Below are positions 26,968 to 34,306 of a DNA stretch of 38,616 bases, in pieces. This DNA is from Bacteroidales bacterium. GTDB taxonomy: Bacteria; Bacteroidota; Bacteroidia; Bacteroidales; Paludibacteraceae. Within the stretch, counting starts at the first letter, position 1, and each line of letters starts with the position of its first letter. The stretch spans positions 1 through 38,616 of the forward strand of contig CAAGHA010000166.1 of NCBI GenBank assembly GCA_900769555.1, written 5' to 3'. Under the pieces are notes generated by a model that saw only the letters and a program-made list of their open reading frames with translations, was not told the DNA's origin and did no database searches. A program made the position numbers and the translations under genes.

Positions 26968-27261
26968 CTATTTGGTATATTTTATTTTTTTGTCGCTAGG
27001 ATCAATGAAACTGGATGGAACTGCCACAGGAACAGCAGGGCGGTTTTTAATACTATCTTTTACTTGTAATTCCAATTCACTTCTGTCAAATAAAGTAGTT
27101 TCTTTTTTGGGGACGGTAACACTGAAAGGGAATCCCTGTTCCGCTACAAATCGGTTTAAAAATACATTTATTGCTGTACTTAAAGACAGTCCAATTGAAT
27201 TTGCAATTTTTTCTGCTTCTAATTTTGTTTGATCATCTATTCTTGCTGAAATAACTGGCAT
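26968..27261 (-). CDS. RelB/DinJ-type ribbon-helix-helix antitoxin, 97 aa
   Basis: The first 50 residues (MPVISARIDDQTKLEAEKIA, then GLSLSTAINVFLNRFVAEQG) match the RelB/DinJ ribbon-helix-helix antitoxin family. The tail contains two proline-rich stretches and a basic end and may wrap the partner kinase. AAGGAG lies 9 bases before the ATG. RelB proteins normally pair with RelE/YafQ RNases, whereas here the partner is a zeta-type kinase. It probably represses its own operon. Confidence 0.85.
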   Translation of the reverse strand: MPVISARIDDQTKLEAEKIANSIGLSLSTAINVFLNRFVAEQGFPFSVTVPKKETTLFDRSELELQVKDSIKNRPAVPVAVPSSFIDPSDKKIKYTK

Positions 27262-27981
27262 TAGTAAAATTCTCCTTTCTATGTACTGTAATCTTTAGTT
27301 CTACCATTAGTTTTCCTTTTTTTCTTTAAATTAGTTCCATTCAAATTTTGTCAATATTGAACTTTAAACCTCCTAAATTATTGTATACCAAAATATCAAA
27401 AGAAAACGATGCGTGTCAAAATTCCCCCTTTCATTTTTTGCACCGCTGCATTTCAGTAATATTCTATGCATATATTTCTGATTTGCAACTACATTGTAGC
27501 ACTTTGTAATACATTTGTCAATAGATGTATTACAATTTTTTTTTACAAAACTTAGATTGCTATCAAAAGTGCTTTTCAAAATAAAAAAAGTTATGCTGTT
27601 TTGTATTAACCAGTTATAAATAATTATAAACTGCTTTTTATACAATTGTGGTGTAATACATAATGCTAACAAATAAACGGAAATAGTATAACTTTTCTTT
27701 AAAGTGGATACTATACCTTTTTTTGACATCTTAATTTTCGAGTTTTATAAAATTTCAAAATCCAAGAGGAAGGATATTGAAGCTATTTCCATTCTAATTT
27801 AGATTTGTTTGGCGACAATTGGAGTATGTGTTTTATAGTGTATTGATTTCGTGTGGTGTATTTTTTTTACAGGGTTATTTTTAAGTATAAACTATACTTA
27901 TGCATTAGTTATATAAAAATGTATATTATTATAATGCTAAAATAATTGTAAATGTAATTTTTTGCACTTTAACAAATAGTC
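27262..27981. other. gene-free AT-rich stretch with one regulated promoter
   Basis: I see no credible protein gene here. A 118-codon minus-strand frame (27373-27729) lacks a ribosome binding site and has AT-driven composition. The notable content is the promoter with inverted repeats at 27493-27535. An AAAGGGGG followed by a TTG codon at 27419 opens a frame that stops after seven codons. Confidence 0.5.
27493..27535 (-). promoter_or_regulatory. strong promoter with operator-like inverted repeats
   Basis: On the minus strand, TTGACA (27516-27521) and TACAAT (27493-27498) are 17 bases apart. An 11-base perfect inverted repeat (27504-27514 and 27525-27535) brackets the -35 box. A second dyad, CTACATTGTAG, covers the -10 box. 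The TACA/TGTA cores recall BlaI/CopY-type operators. It may now serve the antitoxin-toxin operon about 230 bases downstream. Confidence 0.6.
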
Positions 27982-28098
27982 TTAGTGCATCATACCACAC
28001 TTGACAAACATAATTTTTGCCTCTTCGGGTGGTAATGTAAGGTTAGATATCCTATAATCGCAAATACGACGATATGTGATAGAATCATTATATGACAT
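27982..28098 (-). pseudogene. tnpV: truncated tnpV copy A (38 codons left)
   Basis: Translation gives SITYRRICDYRISNLTLPPE and then EAKIMFVKCGMMH before a stop. This is the N-terminal third of TnpV and is 25/37 identical to copy B at 35415-35579. The rest of the gene is missing. Changes at conserved places (a Cys for the Gly before DY, and FVK for LGK) show decay. Its leader keeps a hairpin at 28107-28143 that covers the ribosome binding site. Confidence 0.75.
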
Positions 28099-28106
28099 AA
28101 AAATTA

Positions 28107-28143
28107 CCTCCTTGTAATTAGGTAACACCATTTTACAAGGAGG
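28107..28143 (-). promoter_or_regulatory. hairpin that would bury the ribosome binding site of tnpV copy A
   Basis: Arms CCTCCTTGTAA (28107-28117) and TTACAAGGAGG (28133-28143) are perfect complements. Read on the minus strand, the downstream arm contains AAGGAGG, 8 bases before the ATG at 28098, so a transcript entering from upstream would mask the site. Confidence 0.65.
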
Positions 28144-28160
28144 TTTAACTTTTACAGAAT

Positions 28161-28274
28161 ATGGTAGTACAAATTAGCGAGAAGCGAAAGCTTCTATCTG
28201 ATTTTCCACCTGAAAATATATTTAATTTTATGTCCATTTTGGTCAGTAAATTTGGCACATCAAAATGGAACTAG
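28161..28274 (+). CDS. possible short ORF or gene remnant, 37 aa
   Basis: A small frame (MVVQISEKRKLLSDFPPENI, then FNFMSILVSKFGTSKW) has protein-like composition but no well-placed ribosome binding site. I do not recognise it. It lies among other remnants, so it may be the start of a deleted gene. Confidence 0.2.
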   Translation: MVVQISEKRKLLSDFPPENIFNFMSILVSKFGTSKWN

Positions 28275-28329
28275 ACTCCATATGTTTAGCTAGCAACTAA
28301 ATTGATAGCTGTATTCTAAGCAAACACTT

Positions 28330-28536
28330 GTGTCTCTTATTACATATTTAAACAACAAAATATCTTTTGCTCGAATCCATTATGATATCGCCCATGAATT
28401 AGGTCATATTCTTTTGCATAATTGGAGCAAGGATATTAAAAGCTTCACTAAAGATGAGTTTATGAATGAATTCTCATGCGAGTATGGTTTTAGCATAAAT
28501 GCGCCTGAGATTGAATATTTATTAAATTGCCGATAG
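28330..28536 (+). pseudogene. fragment of an ImmA/IrrE-type metallopeptidase
   Basis: The segment FARIHYDIAHELGHILLHNW carries the HExxH zinc motif and flanking pattern of the ImmA/IrrE family, followed by DIKSFTKDEF, also usual there. Normal family members continue with a third metal ligand in an ANxFAxxLLxP-type helix; here that region is replaced by unrelated sequence and a stop. There is no proper N-terminus or ribosome binding site. These proteases cut phage- or ICE-type repressors, so an intact copy may once have controlled an element here. Confidence 0.65.
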
Positions 28537-29176
28537 GAACTCTCTCAACTGCTAAAATAACAATTTTTCCGACTTTGCAGGTTTAGTCGAAGGATTAATT
28601 TCAATACATTAAAATTACTTTATGCATACCAAAATATATCTTAGATATCGTTTAACACATCAAAGAATATTGATATTCTATTTATGTCAAAACTCAACTG
28701 CTCTCCTCGGAGGGCGGTTTTTCTTTGTTTTTAATATATATAATACTGCAACAACCATAAAACGATAAACGCAACAAGGCTGGAATGCCTTATATATGAG
28801 CATATTTGAGCATTTCACATTTTCAACAAACTGCTTTTAAAAAATCAAATTTCTCGGAAAATTCTTAAGTTCAAGAGTTTTTACACACTAAAGTCCGTTT
28901 TATTGTGCTGGTTATGTTGTAAAACTAAAACAGGAATATTAGCAAGCGTGTATTTGTTCTTGTATAAAATATATGCAATTTAGATTTGTTTAGGTGGTGT
29001 AATAATGCTTTTCAGTGAAGATTGCAGAGATGGTGAAGTCAAGATTAATAAAAAGTATCTCTATACAGATTTTCATATCAATTGACTAAAGAATAAACTG
29101 TATTAAAACAAAGCATTAACTAATCTAAAAGCAAACCAACTGCACAGACTATAAATACGTGTCAGTTAGTTGACTT
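28537..29176. other. mostly empty stretch between remnant and ROK gene
   Basis: It contains one terminator (28696-28729) and one 26-codon frame at 29005-29085 (MLFSEDCRDGEVKINKKYLY...) preceded by AGGTGG, which may be a micro-ORF or a remnant. I see nothing else supportable. Confidence 0.4.
28696..28729 (+). terminator. Rho-independent terminator
   Basis: Arms AACTGCTCTCC (28696-28706) and GGAGGGCGGTT (28709-28719) form an 11-pair stem including two G-T pairs, followed by TTTCTTTG. No intact gene lies upstream, so it is probably left from a lost one. Confidence 0.65.
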
Positions 29177-30580
29177 TTACCAATCTATGTAATAACTTTT
29201 GTTCATATCTGAACGGATATTATAATATGCCATTATTGATGCTCCAATAGCAGCTGCATCTGCCCTACAACTACCTTCAAGTATATTACAATATTTTATA
29301 GAAGCTGTGAGAGAATACTTTGACAATAATCCATCCATATCTCTTTTTAATCGTGGAATACCATTGAGCAGCCTACCAGAAAAAACAATCAAATCTACAT
29401 TTAATGGGTTTGAAATCAAACATAACATTTGGGCGACCAGATGCTTGAGAACCTTATAACGATATGGATGGTTTTGATCAAAATCAGCTAACAAATTACT
29501 TTTTGTTTTTTCAGAAAAGTCATCAACATTGTTTGAGTTAAATACTTTAATGCGAATTAATCTTTCTAGACAACTAGCATTTCCACAGGCACACTCACCT
29601 TCCTCAAACTTTATGTTGTTTTCTCGATGTTCATCACCTTTTTCATCAATCCATATATATTTCTGTTTATCTTTAACTTCTTTATTCTTTAATTCAGGAC
29701 TTAAATTTTTATCAATTCTAATATCTTTATATGCTATTGGTATATGTCCAAATTCACCTACAGCTCCAGATGCTCCAAGCATAAGACTATTATTGAAGAT
29801 AAATCCACAACCAAGGCCATATCCCATATAAATAGATGCCATATTAGCTTTATCTTTATTTATACGCTCTGAATTATTCTCGTTGTACAACCATTCTTTC
29901 TCGTATACAGTTGCTGCTACAGTATCATGACATAAATGATATGTTATTTTAGATTTAGTAATTCTTTCCCTTAAATCACTTCGTAATATTTTTGAAGTCG
30001 GCATCGCAACAAATTTGGGGATGTTTGGGCAAAAAGAAATTTCATTGTTGTTTTTATCTATAATTCCAGGAAGAGAAACACCTATAGCAATTAAATGACG
30101 GGTTGTATCTTTTTCAAATAAATCTAATGCGGTTTCAATAATAATGGAACAGATATCTTGAATTTCAACATTGTCACATACTGTTTTGAAACATAATGTA
30201 TCTTCAGATAAACTCTTCCCCAAAACCTTTTCGAGATTTGCTTTAAAAGATATAAACAAATCAGAATCATCTGTATTATTTCCAATTGATTCAAAGTTGA
30301 AGCGCGTTATAACTGTTTTGCATTCGGTTGCACCAACCGCAACACCTAAAAAGTATGCAAATGAACCATTTGGAAAAAAACGCTGTAATTTAGAATCCTT
30401 ATAATCTAAAAGAACATTTTTTGTTATTAAATCATCTATAGTTGATTTTACCGTAGGCCATGAATAAACAACTTGATTAGAAATAGATTTGTAATCGGTT
30501 GAATCAATATGCCTGAGCGTGTCTACAATATAACGATGTTCCTTTATGATTTCAAATATTTCCGAACCACCCAATCCCAT
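29177..30580 (-). CDS. ROK family transcriptional regulator, 467 aa
   Basis: Residues 1-80 form a winged-helix DNA-binding region (VYSWPTVKSTIDDLITKNVL). The ROK domain follows, with the signature GASGAVGEFGHIPI near 270-283 and the zinc-binding CACGNASCLERL near 328-339. A long insert (LKNKEVKDKQKYIWIDEKGD) separates the two. This is the NagC/XylR layout: a repressor that responds to a sugar or sugar phosphate. No sugar gene is nearby, so its target is unclear. AAGG precedes the ATG at 30580. Its promoter carries a palindrome suited to self-repression. Confidence 0.85.
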   Translation of the reverse strand: MGLGGSEIFEIIKEHRYIVDTLRHIDSTDYKSISNQVVYSWPTVKSTIDDLITKNVLLDYKDSKLQRFFPNGSFAYFLGVAVGATECKTVITRFNFESIGNNTDDSDLFISFKANLEKVLGKSLSEDTLCFKTVCDNVEIQDICSIIIETALDLFEKDTTRHLIAIGVSLPGIIDKNNNEISFCPNIPKFVAMPTSKILRSDLRERITKSKITYHLCHDTVAATVYEKEWLYNENNSERINKDKANMASIYMGYGLGCGFIFNNSLMLGASGAVGEFGHIPIAYKDIRIDKNLSPELKNKEVKDKQKYIWIDEKGDEHRENNIKFEEGECACGNASCLERLIRIKVFNSNNVDDFSEKTKSNLLADFDQNHPYRYKVLKHLVAQMLCLISNPLNVDLIVFSGRLLNGIPRLKRDMDGLLSKYSLTASIKYCNILEGSCRADAAAIGASIMAYYNIRSDMNKSYYIDW

Positions 30581-30614
30581 AATTAATCTACCTTCACTAA
30601 AATTTAATGCAATA

Positions 30615-30644
30615 ATTATATCAAAACATATTATGTTTTGTCAA
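30615..30644 (-). promoter_or_regulatory. ROK gene promoter with palindrome in the spacer
   Basis: On the minus strand, TTGACA (30639-30644) and TATAAT (30615-30620) are 18 bases apart. The spacer contains CAAAACATATTATGTTTTG (30622-30640), a perfect 9-1-9 palindrome overlapping the -35 box. It is a likely operator of the ROK protein. Confidence 0.75.
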
Positions 30645-30748
30645 TAGTGTGGTGTTTGTTTTTTAATTTTTATATAATTTTGTATAACTTGCATAGAAAA
30701 GCGATTTAAAATTTTAACGGTTCCATCAAGAATTTAAACTTATAATTC

Positions 30749-30777
30749 TTGATTTATAACTTTAAGTGTGTTATTAT
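30749..30777 (+). promoter_or_regulatory. promoter of the small secreted-protein gene
   Basis: TTGATT (30749-30754) and TATTAT (30772-30777) are 17 bases apart. Inverted arms CAAGAATT (30728-30735) and AATTCTTG (30744-30751) overlap the -35 box and may be an operator. Confidence 0.5.
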
Positions 30778-30826
30778 TTAATCGAAGAGGAAACAGCTCT
30801 CAAAACATAAGAGGAGATGAGACAAA

Positions 30827-31189
30827 ATGAGAAAAACGAAAGCCATAATAACTGCATTGTTTCTTATCATTGTTGCAATCAATATGATGTGGTCATTTAC
30901 GATTAAATCATTTGCAACAAATGAATCCCCGAGTCAAAGAGATGAACCACCTAACACGGGACAGTCCGTTGAAGATGGCACACCTAAAAACGAAATGGGA
31001 TTGGAAAACATCACAAAGCATCAAATATATATTTTTTTCGATTTTGTTTTTTGGAGAGCTATTGGCGAAACAGTGGGAAACTTCGTTAAATTGCTTTTTC
31101 AAAAGAAAAAGGAATCGAAAGATTCTAAAGAGTGCAGACCTAGGAACAAACTGAAAAAAAAGAAACGCAAAAAGACGAAGAAAAAATAA
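30827..31189 (+). CDS. small secreted or membrane-anchored basic protein, 120 aa
   Basis: An N-terminal hydrophobic segment (ALFLIIVAINMMWSFTIKSF) ends in ATNES, suggesting a signal peptide or anchor. A middle polar region (SPSQRDEPPNTGQSVEDGTP) precedes a second hydrophobic stretch (IYIFFDFVFWRAIGETVGNF) and a lysine-rich tail. GAGGAG lies about 9 bases before the ATG, and it has its own promoter and terminator. I do not recognise the family. The lysine tail could bind membrane lipids or nucleic acid, but that is a guess. Confidence 0.55.
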   Translation: MRKTKAIITALFLIIVAINMMWSFTIKSFATNESPSQRDEPPNTGQSVEDGTPKNEMGLENITKHQIYIFFDFVFWRAIGETVGNFVKLLFQKKKESKDSKECRPRNKLKKKKRKKTKKK

Positions 31190-31232
31190 AAATATACTTG
31201 GAGAAAATTAAATATGTTTATTTCACAACAAT

Positions 31233-31275
31233 AAAGGTTACGATGTACTAATAATATCGTAACCTTTATTTATTT
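31233..31275 (+). terminator. Rho-independent terminator
   Basis: Arms AAAGGTTACGAT (31233-31244) and ATCGTAACCTTT (31256-31267), then TATTTATTT. It ends the 120-residue gene. Confidence 0.8.
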
Positions 31276-31484
31276 ATAAAAAATTTTAACCATTTACATT
31301 ATGATGTTTTTTTGCTGGTATTTTGACCACTAATTTAAAAATCATTTTATAATCACACTTTTCAGAAAAAAGTTTTTTTCTTTAAAACACGGCGTGATAT
31401 TTTATAGTAAATTTGGGGTTCTGACTCAAAAACTCCATTGAATTATTATTTTATTTTTTAATAACTCTATTGTCAAAATCCTGG

Positions 31485-31516
31485 TGGAGCAGTTTTTATT
31501 GCTCCAACTAGATTTT
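31485..31516 (+). terminator. possible weak terminator
   Basis: Arms TGGAGCA (31485-31491) and TGCTCCA (31500-31506), followed by a T-rich run. No gene lies directly upstream. The rest of 31276-31616 is AT-rich and empty. Confidence 0.45.
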
Positions 31517-31616
31517 ATTTATATATATAATAAAATTAAAGTAACATGTCATAAAACGTCATTTTATAACGAGTATAAATACAACAAGCAATTTATATTA
31601 GATTAGGAATGATTTT

Positions 31617-31905
31617 GTGAATTTAATTTTAGATAGCAATACAACAGAAATCGAAAAAGTAAAATCGGATGTTATAGCTTTTTTTGACCAAAAAGGATAT
31701 CCATATAACATTGTTGATGATAGTAATAGTGATAAAATTTGTATTAGTTTTGGACGTCAAGATTATAAATCATCTTTCTGTGTTCCTTGCCATAAATATA
31801 TCCCCCTTTTTCTTTGAATTATCGAATCAATTCGACACTTTGTTACAAAAAAATGTATTTTCTGTCACAAAATCACTTTCACATACGATTATAATAATGA
31901 AGTGA
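31617..31905 (+). pseudogene. frameshifted hypothetical gene
   Basis: A GTG start with AGGA 8 bases upstream opens a frame (MNLILDSNTTEIEKVKSDVI) that stops at 31817. Shifting one base in the C/T run near 31802-31811 continues it as FFFELSNQFDTLLQKNVFSV and on to 31905. The combined product would be about 96 aa. The joined sequence reads as one protein better than either part. Family unknown. Confidence 0.5.
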
Positions 31906-31921
31906 TGTTGAGGTGATTATT

Positions 31922-32254
31922 ATGAATAAAAACGAAAAACAGACATTGAAGAGTCAATTTGAATATGAATGTTATCTTCGAGATAAACCATATTACCTTA
32001 TGATGAAATATGGTTTTTACATTTCTATGCTTTTTACGATTATTACCTATGTTTATGGAATTGTGTGTCTTTGTATGGAATTCATTCTACATATGATAAT
32101 TGTAAAAGAATTAATAATGCTAATACTTTTATCCATTGTTTTTATCAGTGCCGTAATATTTACTGTTGGAAACATTATGTTTGAGATAGAGTTTCAAAAG
32201 CAACTAAAAAACAGTACTCCGTATGAGGCAAAGTTAAGCAATTCTATCATCTAA
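31922..32254 (+). CDS. small integral membrane protein, 110 aa
   Basis: GAGGTG lies about 6 bases before the ATG at 31922. Two or three membrane segments are seen: about 30-52 (YGFYISMLFTIITYVYGIVC) and 60-90 (MIIVKELIMLILLSIVFISA). A charged N-terminus (NKNEKQTLKSQFEYECYLRD) and a short polar tail flank them. It starts 16 bases after the frameshifted gene and is followed by another broken gene. Family unknown. Confidence 0.55.
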   Translation: MNKNEKQTLKSQFEYECYLRDKPYYLMMKYGFYISMLFTIITYVYGIVCLCMEFILHMIIVKELIMLILLSIVFISAVIFTVGNIMFEIEFQKQLKNSTPYEAKLSNSII

Positions 32255-32288
32255 AATTTTGTAAACAAAAAAATAAAGGAATGAACAT

Positions 32289-32872
32289 ATGGATTCAACT
32301 TATAATGTTATACTAAATATTCTTTCAGTTGGCGTATTGGCATCATTATTAACAGGTTTGTTTTCACTAATAATAGATTAAAAAACAACAAGAGATTAAT
32401 TGACTTAGAAAATATTAGGCAAAGATTTACTATGAATCAAGAGAGATTCAAATCATTACGAGAGGCATATGACGAATTAGTTAATTTACTACCCGAAGAA
32501 AAGTTAGCTGAATATATTATATTAAATCTACCATAGAAAAACCATCTTCAAGAAGATAACTTACAAAATTTTTTGAAATAGCAGAAAATAATATGAAAGT
32601 AATGTATTCACACTTTAAAAAGTATGGATATTTTTTCAGAAGAAGAACAAAAAATGTAGTTGATTTTATTGAAGAAATAGACTGTATCGCAAAAAAATTA
32701 TAATGCAAAATCTGATCTAAAAGTTTATAATGTTACTATGGATTCATATTCTACCAATACAAGTGTCTATACTACTGAACGAATTGTAAAAATAACTGAG
32801 TTTGAAGAAATGTATTTTAATTTATATAAGAATAATTTAAGTAAAATGTCAAAAGTAGATATGATAAAATAG
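32289..32872 (+). pseudogene. membrane-anchored protein gene broken by several frameshifts
   Basis: AAAGGA precedes ATG 32289, which opens MDSTYNVILNILSVGVLASL and stops after 30 codons. The protein continues in other frames: KNNKRLIDLENIRQRFTMNQ and LREAYDELVNLLPEEKLAEY, then KFFEIAENNMKVMYSHFKKY, then NVTMDSYSTNTSVYTTERIV and a stop at 32872. At least four frame changes are needed to rebuild a protein of about 190 aa with one membrane helix and a helical body. So many breaks point to real decay. Confidence 0.6.
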
Positions 32873-32970
32873 ATTTTCAAAATTCTTTCTCCAATTATGT
32901 GACCAATGGGATAGTTTTGTTGTGTATTAGGGTGAAAGGCCTTTAATGCTTTCAGAAAGGAGGTAAGGAA

Positions 32971-33531
32971 ATGGATGATAAGCAAATTGTAGATTTATAT
33001 TGGGAGCGCTCCGAAACTGCAATATCTGAAACCGCTAAGAAATATGGTCGATACTGTCGCTACATTGCGTTCAATGTTCTCCACAACGACGAGGATAGTG
33101 AAGAGTGTGTCAACGATACATATTTGAGCGCATGGAACAGTATGCCACCCCATCGTCCTTCCGTCCTCAAAACATTTCTTGGCAAACTCACTCGCAATCT
33201 TTCTTTGAACAGGTACAAACAATTAACCGCTGAAAAGCGTGGTAACGGACAGATACCGTTGATCATCGACGAACTACATGAGTGTCTACCGGCAACCGAA
33301 AACACAGAGAGCATCATTGATGATATGGTTCTTGCAGATGTATTTAACCGCTTCCTATCTTCACTCTCCGTGGAGCAGCGCAAAATATTCATGCGACGTT
33401 ATTGGTATATGAGTCCTGTCAAAGAGATTGCCACCGATTATAGTATGAGCGAAAGCAAGGTGAAAATGACCCTACTTCGTTCACGTAACGAACTAAAACA
33501 CCTATTGGAGAAAGAAGGTATCTCATTGTGA
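32971..33531 (+). CDS. ECF-type RNA polymerase sigma factor, 186 aa
   Basis: Sigma region 2 lies at about 20-62 (YGRYCRYIAFNVLHNDEDSE, then CVNDTYLSAWNSMPPHRP), and region 4 at about 125-180 (SLSVEQRKIFMRRYWYMSPV, then IATDYSMSESKVKMTLLRSR). The linker is short and there is no region 3, as in ECF sigma factors. AAAGGAGGT lies 7 bases before the ATG. It overlaps the next gene by 4 bases (GTGA), the usual coupling of a sigma factor with its anti-sigma partner. It may direct transcription of this small cassette. Confidence 0.88.
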   Translation: MDDKQIVDLYWERSETAISETAKKYGRYCRYIAFNVLHNDEDSEECVNDTYLSAWNSMPPHRPSVLKTFLGKLTRNLSLNRYKQLTAEKRGNGQIPLIIDELHECLPATENTESIIDDMVLADVFNRFLSSLSVEQRKIFMRRYWYMSPVKEIATDYSMSESKVKMTLLRSRNELKHLLEKEGISL

Positions 33532-34214
33532 AGGAAGAAAGAATTTTAGATGTTCTCGAAAAGGTAGATGAGAAATATATCAAGGAAGCTGATCCCGAAG
33601 TAAAAGTCACACGCAAAGCTCCGGCTTGGACAAAGTGGACGGCGGTAGCCGCTTGTCTGTGCATTGTCGCTTTTGCAATTAGCCAGATACCTCTGGTAAA
33701 GGAAATGGGGAGCCATATGTTAGGTAACAAGAATGATGGTATGTGTCAAGTAATCAAATTTGATGTCCCCCAAGCTCACTCTGTATCTTCGTTATATTAT
33801 TTGTCTAAGCCGATAGACGAAAGCATTAAGGAATATATTGTGGAAAATAAAATAAATGTGAACCCGGAGGATGGGATTTCTGTATCATATTTGTCGTCTG
33901 AAGAAGATGAAATAAATTACTGGTTCCCCGTAATAAATGATGGGAGAATCTCTGAATTTGTGTATATTAGTCAGACTATGGATGGAACAATAGGTTGCGG
34001 GCATTCAGAAAGTGATACTGATATGGTTGAGGCTTTATCTGTATACACATCGGCTGACAATCCGATGTCTATAGTTATGTATGGCAATTATGCTTATTTT
34101 GTGATTGGAAATAATGCATACATTAATAGTGCGCATTATAGTAAATTAACGGAAATTCCAAAGCCCGTTTACACAGAATCGGAAGTACAGCAGCATATTC
34201 TTGATTTGTATTAG
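33528..34214 (+). CDS. probable membrane anti-sigma partner, 228 aa
   Basis: The start is a GTG at 33528 with GAAGG upstream, overlapping the sigma gene. A cytoplasmic N-terminus (residues 1-36: ERILDVLEKVDEKYIKEADP) is followed by one membrane helix at about 38-58 (AVAACLCIVAFAISQIPLVK) and an outside domain of about 170 residues with no motif I recognise. This layout is typical of clostridial anti-sigma proteins that hold an ECF sigma factor at the membrane. No zinc-type HxxxCxxC motif is visible, so it is not a ZAS anti-sigma. The function is inferred from topology and operon. Confidence 0.65.
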   Translation: MKEERILDVLEKVDEKYIKEADPEVKVTRKAPAWTKWTAVAACLCIVAFAISQIPLVKEMGSHMLGNKNDGMCQVIKFDVPQAHSVSSLYYLSKPIDESIKEYIVENKINVNPEDGISVSYLSSEEDEINYWFPVINDGRISEFVYISQTMDGTIGCGHSESDTDMVEALSVYTSADNPMSIVMYGNYAYFVIGNNAYINSAHYSKLTEIPKPVYTESEVQQHILDLY

Positions 34215-34306
34215 TTTTATTTTGATGCCTAAGGGTGGGATGCTTATGAAAGAATAGTAACCGAATTTTTAGAGTATGATTTTGATAACGAAAGGAGAGC
34301 CAAATA

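Noticed and set aside
27373..27729. 118-codon minus-strand frame upstream of the antitoxin gene
   Set aside because: No ribosome binding site, AT-driven composition, and it contains the strong promoter and inverted repeats in its middle.
31684..31905. 73-codon frame taken as a separate gene
   Set aside because: Only its second half looks like protein, and that part continues the 31617 frame after a one-base shift; treated as one broken gene.
32289..32872. Programmed frameshifting as the reason for the broken frames
   Set aside because: Several shifts in different directions with no repeated slippery site are better explained by decay.
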